Positions 22,964-33,743 of a stretch of DNA of 64,000 bases are shown piece after piece. The position numbers were made by a program, and so were the translations under genes. The notes below the pieces were generated by a model. That model was not told where the DNA came from. It worked only from the letters and a program-made list of their open reading frames with translations, and ran no database searches. Each line of letters opens with the position of its first letter. The stretch's first letter is position 1. Source of the DNA: Bathynomus jamesi (lineage: Eukaryota > Arthropoda > Malacostraca > Isopoda > Cirolanidae); contig JAJOZX010001570.1 of NCBI GenBank assembly GCA_023014485.1, forward strand, positions 806,501-870,500, in the 5' to 3' direction.

Positions 22964-25900
22964 GGGTGCCACTTATTTGGGGTGTTTTTCATTTTTTGGG
23001 AATTTCTATCAGGACGGGCGCATTTCTGGTGTCATTCCGTCTAAAAACATTGTGTGTAAAATATTTTTGAAATAAAATAATAATTAGAACTGCCTCAACG
23101 AGGTCAAAGTTTATACTTTTTGTCGAAAAGTACTCATGGCGTTCTGTTATCATGTCAGTTTTCGTTTCGATAGCTGCTGTAGTTTCTGAGTTGAAAAATG
23201 ATAACAGACAGACAGACGGACGGTCAGAGTCGTTGGTTTAGTCTTCCGCACTGGTGTACAGAAGACTAAAATGAGGTATTATACAGGGTGTAACACGAGT
23301 TTATCCAAATATTGATACAGGCGAAAGAACATGTTATTCTAAGTAGAAAATGGGTTGGGACGAGTTTTGCCAACACTAACAGTGTTTCATTCTCTTTTTC
23401 AGTGAGTTCTGAAACGACGTGATGGCTTCGGCAACAAGATCTAAAACAGCAGTCTATCTCCTGGGGACCGTGGACCACAGCATCACAGGAAGCATGCTGC
23501 CTACGGGAAAGCAGGCGCTTCAGTACTTTTTCCACCTTCACCTTGACGTCAAGAAGCCGATCAAGGAAGCAGCCGCTGAGACAGTGACCGCAGTCAAGGA
23601 ATTCTGGGAGCGGTCCCGTATTCCTACGCAGAAAGACCAAGGGACAAGGTTCTCCGAATGTACGAGAAGTGGCGGGCTCTGAACAAGAACTCGAAACGGC
23701 GCACTGTGACCCAAATCAGGAACGAGGCCGAATTCCTCTCATCCCTTGACCGCCTCTTCGACATCGCACACGAACAGGCGATGTCGATGATCACAATCGA
23801 AGAGGACAGGGAGTTCCTGACGGGACAAAGGGCCGAGGTGCGGCGCGGCCGCATCTCCTCCACACGTGACATGACGCTGCACACTGAGGAGGAGCGTGCG
23901 AGGAGACAGGAAGCGGAAAGGAGCCGCCGGCAAGATGATGAAAGGGCGAACAGAGAGAGCCGAGAAGAACTCGTCGAACTGGCATCGAGCTCCAGCTCAG
24001 GTGCAAGCAGCCCGACTCGGTCACCGACACGGCGTCGTCGCCGAGAAGAAGAGGAAGAGCTCTCTCTCCCGGGCCCGTCCACGTCGAATGCAGAAGCATC
24101 TACGACCCCTTTACCACCCAAGCGATTCCGCGCGTCGAAAAAGATGATCACCCCTGATCTCTCCGCAGCGATGGATCGGACGAAACTTACCGACCGAGAA
24201 GGTGTTTTTTTTGCTGTCGGCGGCTGCGAGGAGCTTGGGCCACGACCCTGAGGAGCTGGTCTTGAACCGCGAATCCTCCCGCCGCGACCGAGCAAAGTTC
24301 CGTGCTATGGCAGCAGCGGAAATGAAGGCAGCCTTCCATCCTACTGTGCCGCTGACCGTTCACTGGGACGGGAAAATCGTACCAGCGGCTGACGGAGGCC
24401 CTGCTGAAGATCGCCTTCCAGTTCTGGTGTCTGGGGAGAACGTCGACAAGCTTCTGGCTGTGCCCAGCCTCCCCGACGGCACCGGCCGCGCCATGGCGGA
24501 AGCCGTCCTCTCTGCCCTCGAGGATTGGGACATCAAGGGACGGATCTGTGCCCTCTCTTTTGACACCACCGCCTCAAACACAGGACTCTCAGGAGGAGCT
24601 TGCTATATCATTGAGCAGAAACTCGAGAAGACAGTGCTTCATTTGGCTTGCCGCCACCACATCCACGAACTGGTGTGCGAGAAGGCATTCACGGCGTGCC
24701 TCGGTCCCTCTACTGGTCCTGACATCCTCCTGTTCAAACGATTCGCCGCCCAGTGGGACTTCATCGATCAAACCAAAGCGAAGCCCTTCGAGGATGGAAC
24801 CATGCCGCAGCACCTGAAGGACGCCCGCGACGACCTGCTGATCGAATTCAGCCGCCTCCTCGACGGTCAACATCCACGTGATGACTACAGGGAACTTCTG
24901 GAGCTCTCTGTAATTGTGCTGGGCGGTCCGAACAAGCGGGGTGCCCGGTTCGCTCGTCCCGGCGCCTTCCATCGCGCGCGCTGGATGGCAAAAGTCATCT
25001 ATGCCATCAAACTGTTCCTGTTCCGGGAACAGTTTCAGATGTCGTCAGGCGAAGCGGCTGGAATCCGGCGATTCACCATCTTCGCCGTGTCCATCTACGT
25101 GACGGCCTGGTACAAAGCGCCGCTCCCGGCAACGGCCCCAGCCGCGGACCTCGCGCTGCTCAAGGCCCTCGTCTATTATCCGGACTCAGCGGTGGCCAAG
25201 GCGACGGCGACAGTCTTCGCCAGGCACCTATGGTACTTGAGCGAGCGCCTCGTCACCCTGGCCATCTTCGACGAGGGTATCGACTTGGCGACAAAGCGGG
25301 AGATGATTAAAGCGATGGAAGAAGAGGAAGGATCGGAGGATCCCCCGCGGCGTATCAATGTGGACCTGTCCACCGCCTCAATCGCCAACAATACATTGGC
25401 CAAGTTCACAACGACTACATCAAAGGAGTTCTTCAAGGTTCTGGACATCAGCACCGCCTTCCTGCTCAAGGATCCGGAGGAGTGGCGGACGGACCCAGCC
25501 TTCATCGCCGCATCCCGCCGAGTCCAGGCCCTTCAAGTTGTCAATGACTTCGCGGAGCGCGGGGTGGCGTTGATGCAGTCTTTCAACCTGGCCCTTACCA
25601 AGAGTGAAGACCAAAGGCAGTTCCTCTTACAAGTGGTCGAGAAGCACCGCTGTGACTTCCCAACCGCCCGCAAGTCCACCGTGACCTCTGCAAAGTAGGC
25701 AACAATGAGAGGGAGATGGGCGCCCATGATACACCCCCCCCCCCCTTGAGGGGCTAATACTCGAGTTGAGGGGGACCTAGAGTTGAAAGTATGAAGTCCA
25801 GTTATATGTTTTAGGTCAAGATTAGTAGCTTGAACAAACTAGAAGTGATATTTTATTTGCTAGAGGCATAGAACATCATGATCTAAAATTTCTACTTTTC

Positions 25901-26051
25901 GAGAAATATACAAACTTTGACCGTATTGAGGCAGTTCTAAATATTGTTTTTTTTCAAAAATATTTTACACACGATATTTTTTGACAAAATGGAACCAGAA
26001 ACGCGCCCGTCCCGATAAAAATTCAAACTTTCGAAAATAAGTGTCACCCTA

Positions 26052-26052
<1 letters not shown>
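22961..26052 (+). mobile_element. GC-rich TIR transposon of unassigned superfamily (3.1 kb)
   Basis: The two ends are inverted repeats of about 170 bp starting TTAGGGTG(C/A)CACTTATTT and sharing GGACGGGCGC, GTGTGTAAAATATTTTTGAA, AGAACTGCCTCAA and GGTCAAAGTTT. Between them lies a single rightward gene. The TIRs are AT-rich like the surroundings, but the coding part is strongly GC-rich. I cannot assign the element to a named superfamily from memory; it is not hAT, piggyBac or mariner by its ends. Confidence 0.8.
23422..25698 (+). pseudogene. Putative transposase of the GC-rich transposon, two 1-nt frameshifts
   Basis: Three overlapping frames read as one protein of about 755 aa: 23422-about 23645, then to about 24206, then to 25698. 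One break is at about 23645; the other lies in a run of eight T at 24204-24211, a classic slippage site. The N-terminal part begins MASATRSKTAVYLLGTVDHS. The middle is a charged Arg/Glu/Ser linker. The C-terminal part has an RNase H-like look: PLTVHWDGK, then LSFDTTASNTGLSGGAC with a candidate Asp, then LHLACRHHIHELV, and FHRARWMAKVIYAIKLFLF. I recall similar unclassified proteins in arthropods and cnidarians but no name. GC-rich codons contrast with every neighbour. Confidence 0.65.
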
Positions 26053-26088
<36 letters not shown>

Positions 26089-26192
26089 TTTAACTGCAAT
26101 GACCGCGCAGTATATTAACGTATAGAAACGACGTAAGTATAGAGGAGTGTTCTGCACACGAGGAAGAGAAATAACAAACAAATGAAAAATAA

Positions 26193-26266
26193 GGCACCCG
26201 CCTGGGAATCGAACCCAGGATCTTCCGATTGCCGGTCAGACGTGCTAACCACTACACTACAGAGCC
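26193..26266 (-). tRNA. tRNA-like core 1 (GGC anticodon loop), acceptor stem unpaired
   Basis: A 74-nt segment shows box A-like TAGTGTAGTGG, box B GGTTCGATTCC, a 5-bp anticodon stem (TCTGA/TCGGA) enclosing the 7-nt loop CCGGCAA (anticodon GGC, Ala), and a T stem CTGGG/CCCAG. The acceptor 5' GGCTCTG does not pair with the 3' GCGGGTG, and position 33 is C rather than T. It is a tRNA pseudogene or SINE head with an intact internal promoter, not a working tRNA. Confidence 0.6.
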
Positions 26267-26455
26267 ACGATAGTCAGAAGTTGTAATTCTCCTACATAGG
26301 GCAGAAACCAATGCCTTGAGAGGGCACCCTCACAAATCGTGAATATGTACATTTAACTGCAATGACCGCGCAGTATATTAACGTATAGAAACGACGTAAG
26401 TATAGAGGAGTGTTCTGCACACGAGGAAGAGAAATAACAAACAAATGAAAAATAA

Positions 26456-26529
26456 GGCACCCACCTGGGAATCGAACCCAGGATCTTCTGATTGCCGGTC
26501 AGACGTGCTAACCACTATACTACGGAGCC
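26456..26529 (-). tRNA. tRNA-like core 2, same family
   Basis: Same structure as core 1 with a few changes (GGCTCCG at the 5' end, box A TAGTATAGTGG, TCAGAAGATCC after the anticodon stem, GGTGGGTGCC at the 3' end). The anticodon loop is again CCGGCAA. The acceptor stem is also mispaired. Confidence 0.6.
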
Positions 26530-26632
26530 ACGATAGTCAGAAGTTGTAATTCTCCTACATAGGGCAGAAACCAATGCCTTGAGAGGGCACCCTCGCAAAT
26601 CGTGAATATGTACATTTAACTGCAATGACCGC

Positions 26633-26650
26633 GATTCCTGGGTGGGTGCC
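26633..26650 (+). other. 3' half of a tRNA-like core at the inversion junction
   Basis: GATTCCTGGGTGGGTGCC is the 3' end of the tRNA-like core in the plus orientation. It follows directly on a plus-orientation A flank that breaks off at 26633. This marks the head-to-head breakpoint of the array. Confidence 0.7.
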
Positions 26651-26840
26651 TTATTTTTCATTTGTTTGTTATTTCTCTTCCTTGTGTGCAGAACACTCCT
26701 CTATACTTACGTCATTTCTATACATTAATATACTGCGCGGTCATTGCAGTTAAATGTACATTATTCACGATTTGCGAGGGTGCCCTCTCAAGGCATTGGT
26801 TTCTGCCCTATGTAGGAGAATTACAACTTCTGACTATCGT

Positions 26841-26914
26841 GGCTCCGTAGTATAGTGGTTAGCACGTCTGACTGGCAATCGGAAGATCCTGGGTTCGATT
26901 CCCGGGCGGGTGCC
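26841..26914 (+). tRNA. tRNA-like core 3, plus strand, canonical T33
   Basis: In this copy the anticodon loop is CTGGCAA, giving the canonical T at position 33 and anticodon GGC (Ala by the code). Box A TAGTATAGTGG and box B GGTTCGATTCC are intact; the T stem CTGGG/CCCGG keeps one G-T pair. The acceptor stem is again mismatched, so transcription is plausible but charging is unlikely. Confidence 0.6.
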
Positions 26915-26982
26915 TTATTTTTCATTTGTTTGTTATTTCTCTTCCTCGTGTGCAGAACACTCCTCTATACTTACGTCGTTTC

Positions 26983-26984
<2 letters not shown>

Positions 26985-27037
<53 letters not shown>

Positions 27038-27045
27038 TATATACA
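26985..27045. repeat. (TA)n/(CA)n microsatellite
   Basis: A TA run of about 20 units followed by ACACACA ends the tRNA-like array and precedes the right terminus of the hAT shell. Confidence 0.85.
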
Positions 27046-27140
27046 CACTATAGCATCCCGGTATTAAAACCTGTATTGGATAAAAAAAAAAAAGAGACTA
27101 ATCCTGGTATTCAAAATATGCGGTATTATTTTCATCCCTA

Positions 27141-27671
27141 GCGGCAACATGAAACAGAAATTGCCATTCACTCTCACCCTCTCGTACTTCAAGAAGATAC
27201 TGTTAAGGTGATTGTGGTGGATTGGTGTTACTTAAAGTCTGCAGATAGATACACCAAAAAACACCTTAATAATAAAAACTGATATTGATCTGGCAGTACT
27301 GGTTTTGACGGATTAGGGTGGATATGCAGCTATGATGTTTTGGGATGATCATTAGCATTGCGACTACGGATGTGGTGTTGATTGTTGTTGTACTATTGTG
27401 AACTACTAGCCTATCTAGATATACTGATATAGCTATTGACTAACTAATAGACTGACAACTACTAGACTGACTGTTACTGACTATCTAGAATATTGTCTGG
27501 AACTGTTGTTCTATACTTGAGGTGAGTCTATAATTATTTCATTGTGTAACTTAATTCTGGTTATTGTACTGTATCTGTATATAGTGTGTGAACCATAGCC
27601 TTATCTACCAGTCACTACATTGATTAATGAGGGGAATAACGTATTGATGTAGAATATGATATGGTGTCAAA
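27141..27671. other. Spacer, no gene seen
   Basis: AT-rich sequence with repeated CTA/GACT words (27390-27500). There is no ORF with family signature. Confidence 0.4.
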
Positions 27672-30449
27672 CAGTGATGTGGAATCGAACCCAAACCCGG
27701 AACTGGTAAATCTTGGAGGAACTGAACCCGGAGCCAGAACCACCAAAAAAACATACGAGTTCCCATTTCTGGTTGGGCTTTATATTGGTGCTACGAGTCG
27801 CTCGCCAGTGCCAAACCAACTCATCTGCAAAAAATTCACACTCCCAGGTTCAGTCAGTTGGCCTCAGTCTGCACTCAGACAGGGAAGGCAAAGGACGTGC
27901 ATGCTGCTTTCATTGCAGCAGCATTCACAATAATAAATGAATTTCAGTTTCCAAGTATAAAATTAAAGCAATTGTTAAATAACTAAATCGACTGCATAGC
28001 CTATTGCTATTCATAAATACTTCATTTTTTTATGTAAAAATACTTCCCAGTTATTGCCAATTCTTCACTTATTCATGTTTGAAGAAAAACAAATAACTTT
28101 GCATTTTTCTGAAAAATTAGGTGACCAATTATTTTTTATATACTTGCTACTTCCTATTCTGCATGAGGTCACTGGTGTTGGTGTGTGATACAACACGGAC
28201 TCGTAGAAATATGTTTACATTTTCAAATGCACACAGCAGAGCAGGCACTCACGAGCACTAACACACACACACACACAGTTTACTAAGCACTTTAATATTT
28301 TTTTTTTTTTTTTTTTGATAGGTCATGATGGCGTTCACTACTAAACAAAGCAAAGCTTTTGAATACTTTTATTACAATGAGGAAAACAAGTTTTTGATCT
28401 GTACAGTAAACAATAGTGAAGGAAAAACTTGTGGAAACAAACTCAAAGGAACCCACTTTGGAAACCTGAAGCGGCATCATGACTGTGAGTACGCAGCAGT
28501 GTGCCAAGCTGACGATCCCACTCCGCCTCTTTGTCACCAAAACATCCTCAACACCAGCAATTGGTGATCAATCAAGGTTCCTCGCAAAACAGGTCACTGT
28601 TGAAATCGATCCTAAAGAATTCAGGAAGGGAATGCTACAGATGGTGTGTGGTAACGGAGTCCCACTTACATTTTTTCAAGATAAGAGATTCCAGAATGTT
28701 GCTGGGGAGTTGGCAAGGAAGTTGGGCATCTGTACTCACCAAAAGTATATACAAAATCAAATCATTTGCCTTTTTGAAGAGAATGAGCAAGAGCTGAGGT
28801 CACTTCTAAGCTGATGAAATCGTATCTCGCGATCAATGTTCAATACTATGAGAAGAATCATCTCTGTGTGAAGACAATTGCGGTGAAAGACACCGAAGGC
28901 AGACATAAGAGCGAGGACACAAAAGAGCTCATCCAGAAAATGCTAATGGACTATGGTATACAGAAACAAAATATTTTGAGCTTCAGTGTGGATAATGCTA
29001 GTAATATGATCAGGACAATTAAACTGTTGAACACTGATGAGGAGGAAGACATGGAAGAAAATGAAGATGACCAGGACTTGGAGGATGAGCAACAAGGAAA
29101 TGCAGAAGCTCTCATGGAAGTTGAAATCGAGGCAGAGGCCTGGGCAGAAAACCCTGGCCTTGTTGTTCCTCTCCATTGGGTTGATGAATCTGTCACTTCT
29201 GTGTGCATCAAAATGATGCGATGCGCTACTCTTGCACTTCAATTAGCTATCAGGGACAGATTGAAAGCCAGGCCAACACAAGCCATGATCTTACAAGCTT
29301 CACACGTTGTGCGCAAGCTCAGAACACCAAACCTGCTTCCTCTGGTGAAGAAAAGAACAGGTCTAATACCAATCATTGATAACAAGATGAGATAGTCAAG
29401 TCTATATGCGATGCTCAATAAGCTTTTAGCTTTGCACAAAGTGTGCAAGGAATGGGGTGCTGCAAATCAGGAACTGCATCTTTCTGCGTCAGTCTGGAGC
29501 AACATCGAACAACTACGTGATATCCTAAAGCATCCCTGAGATGTCACTACTTGTTTGCAAGCAGAGGGTTTGACTTCAGGAGAACTTCTGAAACATTGGA
29601 AAAATCTCCATTGAATTCTACAAAGAAAGAATGATCCCATGTCTGTCAATATCGCAAGCTCCATGGAAAAACGGAGGTATCTCTGACGGCAAACCAATTC
29701 TCTTTGGCTGGGGTCTATGTTGATCCTCGTTATCAAATTCTGCTTAGCGAGGACCAGAAGCTCCAGGGAAAGGAAGGGTTGAAGTACGTAACTCTTTGGT
29801 TGATGAAGCTTCACGTGCACAAGGAAGAAACTAAAGATCAGAAACCAGAAGAGAGAGCTGCAAGAATGAAGATGAACAGTGTGAGGATGAGTAGTTTGAA
29901 GCTTTCCTAGATAAGCAAGAATGAAGGAAAATCATCAATGACATTGGCAGTGGTACATTGAGAAACTTAGAAGCTGAACTTCAAACTGCCTTCGATCAAG
30001 CATGTTTGGCCATGGAAAACTTGGGAAGATTGAAAGTTGACAGCGTCTTTGACGCAATTCATGAAGCTGCGAACACTGTGTCAGCATTGCCCTGTACTCA
30101 GGTATCTGTTGAATGGCTCTTCTCAGCGCTGAAATTTATTCTCCGGGAGAGACAGTCAAACATGAAGAATGACTTGGAGTCAATCCTATTTCAACGCCTA
30201 AATGGCTTTTGATCTTTATTACATGTTAAGTTCAATAAAAATTATCTATAAATGGATTGTCTATCAATAAATTATATGTAACATGTGTTTAAAAAAAATA
30301 AATATAATAAATATATAAAATTAAAAAAATAAAAACCTATTCTTTTAATTTCCTTGTGGGTTCACTCTTGCCTAGCAACTGGTTCTAGAACCGATCGGGT
30401 TGAGCTGGAACCAAACTCAGAACTGTTTAGCTTCGGTTCCCCACCACTA
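27672..30449 (+). mobile_element. hAT element with degenerate ends
   Basis: Left terminus CAGTGATGTGGAATCGAACC and right terminus GCTTCGGTTCCCCACCACTA form imperfect inverted repeats (CAGTGATGTGGAATCGAA versus TAGTGGTGGGGAACCGAA). GAACC and GGAAC words repeat inside both ends. A decayed hAT transposase lies between. No convincing 8-bp duplication flanks it, so the exact limits may be off by a few bases. Confidence 0.65.
28325..30212 (+). pseudogene. hAT (BED-type) transposase, frameshifted
   Basis: The ATG at 28325 opens a BED finger (LICTVNNSEGKTC, then GNLKRHHD). Frame breaks occur near 28490 and 28810, a stop at 29393, and further breaks follow. Catalytic-domain motifs survive: FSVDNASNMIRTIK with an Asp (about 28985), MMRCATLALQLAI (about 29215), and the C-terminal dimerisation segment VSALPCTQVSVEWLFSALKF (about 30080), ending RLNGF at 30212. 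The acidic tract at 29030-29110 is the usual linker. It differs clearly from the hAT at 11 kb and belongs to a separate lineage. Not functional. Confidence 0.8.
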
Positions 30450-31120
30450 TCACAGCCTCTTGACTCGCTTTGTCCACATTCATATCCACCTTCTCACTCA
30501 GAATTAAATTTGAAATACTTAAGCTTACCCTATTTTGATTATAAAAACTTCAAAAAAACGTTTCCGAATAGCTGGTCGCATTCCTCCAATGCGTTAACAA
30601 CTGAACCTGTCCTATCTACATCATTTCCCGTGACATCATTTCCTCCGTAAGGAGCACTCAAATTCATTGCTATATTAGGGCTGTTTATAAAATGATCACT
30701 CACTCGGCTCATGTTTTCTTCATTTCCATTCATTCCTTTTAATATTTCATTTTCCTTCCCAAAGTTTAACATTTTGTATTCTTTCGCTTCTTTTAACATT
30801 TCATTTCCTAAATGGATTTCTCCTGTTTGCAAGCATTTATCACTTAAATCAGTCCCTTTTGCACCCAAATTTGGACTTTGAGTCACTCTCGCGCGTTCTC
30901 ACCATTCAGAATCTTGCACTCGCGTTTTTCTGGCCCTGCTTGTCCATGCAACCAGTAACATTCGGTCAGGTCATGACAAAGATTACTATAGTCTATAGGG
31001 TGTGTATAAAGTAACGCAAGTGAAGAGAGAAATCCGATTTGAACTGTTTTAAACTAGTTTCAACTTTTTTTTAACTTGTAAAAACATTTTCAACACCTCT
31101 TATAAACCTTACTGTCGAAG
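30450..31120. other. Unassigned flank, one unrecognised leftward ORF
   Basis: Minus-strand 30886-30539 is open for 115 codons (hydrophilic, segments NEMLKEAKEYKMLNF and NSPNIAMNLSAPYGG) but has no known motif, and the frame does not continue. It may be chance or a retroelement relic. The BEL LTR begins at 31121. Confidence 0.3.
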
Positions 31121-31441
31121 TGTTAGAAAATCTAGAAGAGGAAGAGCCATTGTTGTCCCAAGTCAATATGATGACTAAGCTGATTGATGCAGCATTGCTT
31201 GTATATATTAAGTTAAGGTGTATATATATCCATCTCATAATTGTAAGGTTAGTGAAAAATTCACTTAATTTAGAGCTAGCATTTTTGGGCTCTTGTGGCA
31301 TCATTTTTTGGGGCACTGCACATCTTTTCTACTCATTTGTTGAATGCAGCATGTACAGTGTGTGGTGTTACAGAGAGCTCTCTTGCAATTCAGTTTGGTT
31401 GTTTAGATACAAGATTGTTGCATCGTGCAATGGTGCAGGTT

Positions 31442-32990
31442 ATGAAAATTTAAATAATATTCCTGATCTTATACTACCAGGACTAGATAGAGAAATAAAT
31501 GAATTAAGGGTAACAAAACTAGATATCCTAGAAGCAATAGATAAATTAAAAATGGAAAAATCTCCATGGCCAGATGAAATGCATCCAATAGTCATAAAAG
31601 CTGCTAAAAAGAATATAGCACAGGCACTAGAAATTATTTTTAATAAATCATTGATATGTACTGAAATTCCAGAGGATTGGAAGAAAGCAAATGTGGCTCC
31701 AATCTTTAAAAAAGGAAATAGAAACTTGGCAAAAAACTACAGACTCATCAGCCTCACCTCCATTATTTGCAAATTACTCAAAAGTATCATTAGAGGTAAA
31801 GTTACTGAATTCCTTGAAGAGTGCAACCTTATAAATGATAGCCAGCATGGCTTTCAAAATGGAATGTCCTGTCTAACCAACTTCATTGAATTTTATGATG
31901 GAGTCCTATTGCATTTGGACAATAAAGAGCCAGTAGATATATTATACTTAGATTTTGCAAAGGCATTTGATACTGTTCCTCATGCAAGATTGTCAGTAGA
32001 AGTTAGAGCCCACAGTATAAGAGGTCATATAGCTGACTGGATAGAAGAATGGCTGAGAAACAGAAAATAGAGAGTTCATCAAAATGGAAATAAGTCTACT
32101 TGGAGACCTGTATTGAGTGGAGTCCCACGGTGGTCTATGCTGGGACCTCTGCTTTTTGTTGTCTATATAAATGATCTAGAGAAGGGCCTATCATGTAAAA
32201 CCTCAAAATTTGCTGATACAAAATTAGGCTGTAATGTTAAGTCAGTAGCAGGAGCAATGACAATACAAAAAGACTTAGACAGAGTAACAGCCTGGGCAGA
32301 TAAGTGGGAGATGAGATTTGATGTTGATAAGTGCAAAGTTATGCATATTGGGCCAAAAAATCCAGAATTTGAATACAATATGAATGGAATTTCGATTAAA
32401 AATTATGATAAAGAGAAAGACTTGGGTGTCACTGTGACTAATGAACTTAAACCCTCAAATTACTGTATGGTAATCAGAAATAAAGCAAATGCTAGACTCA
32501 ATCTCATGCAGACACACATTGAATACAAATCACCCAATATTATAAAGCAACTATACATTTCATATGTGAGACCCCTCCTCGAATACTGTATTCAATTTAA
32601 AAGTCCCTATTTGATACAAGATATTGAAAAACTGGAAAAAGTATAGAAACAAGCAACAAGAATGATCCCATCTCTAAGACAATTGACATATAAGGAAAGA
32701 CTGGCATATCTAAACATGTTCTCATTAAAAAGGAGGTGGTTAAGGGGTGATATGATAGAGGTGTATAAAATGATAAAAGGGTTGGATAAGATAGATTTTG
32801 AGTCTCTCTTCATTAAAGATCACAATAACCAGACTAGAGGTCATAGTATGAAATTATTTAAGCTAAGATGTAGAACAAATTTAAGAAAACATAGTTTTAC
32901 AAACAGTAATTAAGTTTTGGAACAGTCTGACAGAAGTAGTGGTGACTTCAGATACACTTGATTCTTTCAAAAGAAGGTTGGATAGTTTGA
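31442..32990 (+). pseudogene. CR1 reverse transcriptase, several nonsense changes
   Basis: The open frame passes from the end of the LTR directly into the LINE. RT motifs in order: KMEKSPWPDEMHP, NVAPIFKKGNRN, LDFAKAFDTVPHARL, then a TAG at about 32068. After it come GPLLFVVYINDLE and SKFADTKLG, where one Asp of the F-A-D-D box is lost by a codon deletion. Next are KCKVMHIGPKNPEF and KDLGVTVTNE, then a TAG at about 32645, and finally LKRRWLRGDMIEVYKMIKG. The endonuclease domain is missing. The copy at 47.3-48.0 kb on the minus strand retains the intact FADD box. Confidence 0.85.
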
Positions 32991-33743
32991 TGTCTGCAAG
33001 GGACATCTGGTGGTAGTGTTTAAGCCCATTTTTATTGCATGAATGGTACTAGTTTATTTCATATATATTATGCGCATTTAGGTGATAGATCCCACAGCTC
33101 AACACAAGTGTTGTGGGATATAGGGAGGCAGCATCTTGGGTTAGGGGATACTCTCTGTCCTTACACACCCCATTTAAAGAGATTCCTCTGCCGAGTAGTG
33201 CCCCCCATAGTACTGTGAGGTATTGAAAAACTCATGATCTTCACTTGCCCTACAAACACCTTTAAATGGGAGACCCAAAATGGGTGCACACACATTTCTA
33301 CATTACTGTACAGTCTTTACAGCCACACCTACACTTTTCTTCCTAAGTATATATATTGTAATGTATATGGTTGTAAATTGTGACTTGGTCCACAATTGAT
33401 ATGGACCATGACTTATTTTTGGTGGCAAGGTACTGGTATTGATGGGTACCGTAATGAAATTGACTAGATTCTTTGGATCTGATATATTTGCATGTCAGTT
33501 ATAAATTGATATATAGTGTAACATATTTGTGGATAGTAGCCTATTATGACTTTGATCCTCTGGATCCAGAGATTCTATCTTTAGTTTTAAATTGATAATT
33601 AATTAGTTTTAAATTGATAATTAATTAGTTTTGTAAAAATTGGTTGTTGCCAATGTACAGGCAGTTTTTACATAGTGGAGCCACCTTGATGGGCCGAAGT
33701 GGCCCCTAGTGTACCCACTATAAAAATTTCTTATGTTCTTATG
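31442..33743 (+). mobile_element. CR1 LINE, 5'-truncated, tail (TTCTTATG)2
   Basis: The left junction follows GTGCAGGTT and the right end is TTCTTATGTTCTTATG, the short tandem tail typical of CR1. A paralogue in reverse orientation lies at 46428-47958. The 3' UTR is long (about 33000-33743) and carries CCACTATGTAAAAACTGCC-type sequence in its complement. A 24-bp duplication (TAGTTTTAAATTGATAATTAAT) sits at about 33580-33627. Confidence 0.88.

Larger units (their letters stand above)
26086..26990. repeat. tRNA-like repeat array: two tandem units plus inverted units
   Basis: A 263-bp unit (A flank, tRNA-like core, B flank) occurs at 26086-26348 and 26349-26611 in the same orientation. A third copy begins at 26612 but after ACTGCAATGACCGCG (26633) jumps into the middle of an inverted tRNA core. 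From there the inverted orientation runs A-B-core-A to about 26990. The array therefore contains three full cores, one half core and a head-to-head junction. The units are nearly identical, implying recent duplication. Confidence 0.85.
17597..27140 (+). mobile_element. Decayed hAT shell enlarged by nested insertions
   Basis: The left boundary TAGAGATGAAAACTGGTATT (17597) and the right boundary ...CGGTATTATTTTCATCCCTA (27140) are inverted repeats of the form TAG(A/G)GATGAAAA...GGTATTA. Further copies of the GGTATTAAAAC word lie near both ends (19.9-20.0 and 27.05-27.1 kb). A hAT-like pseudogene (about 20089-22740) sits between them. Inside are a piggyBac copy, a hAT MITE, a GC-rich transposon and a tRNA-like array. 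The flanking 8-mers do not match clearly, so an 8-bp TSD is not shown and the shell remains an inference. Confidence 0.5.

Noticed and set aside
23624..24295. 223-codon minus-strand ORF in the GC-rich transposon
   Set aside because: It is a shadow of the Arg/Ser/Glu-rich linker of the plus-strand gene; low complexity and without motif.
26193..26914. Functional tRNA-Ala genes
   Set aside because: The anticodon and T arms fold, but the acceptor stem has several mismatches in every copy and two cores lack T33.
17589..27148. 8-bp TSD around the hAT shell
   Set aside because: Flanking 8-mers do not match at equal offsets; the best similarity (GCGGGAAA versus GCGGCAAC) is misplaced by several bases.
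31120..31441. ORF beginning in the BEL LTR (about 100 codons before the RT)
   Set aside because: The first part is LTR sequence that happens to be open in the frame of the inserted CR1; it is not a fusion protein.
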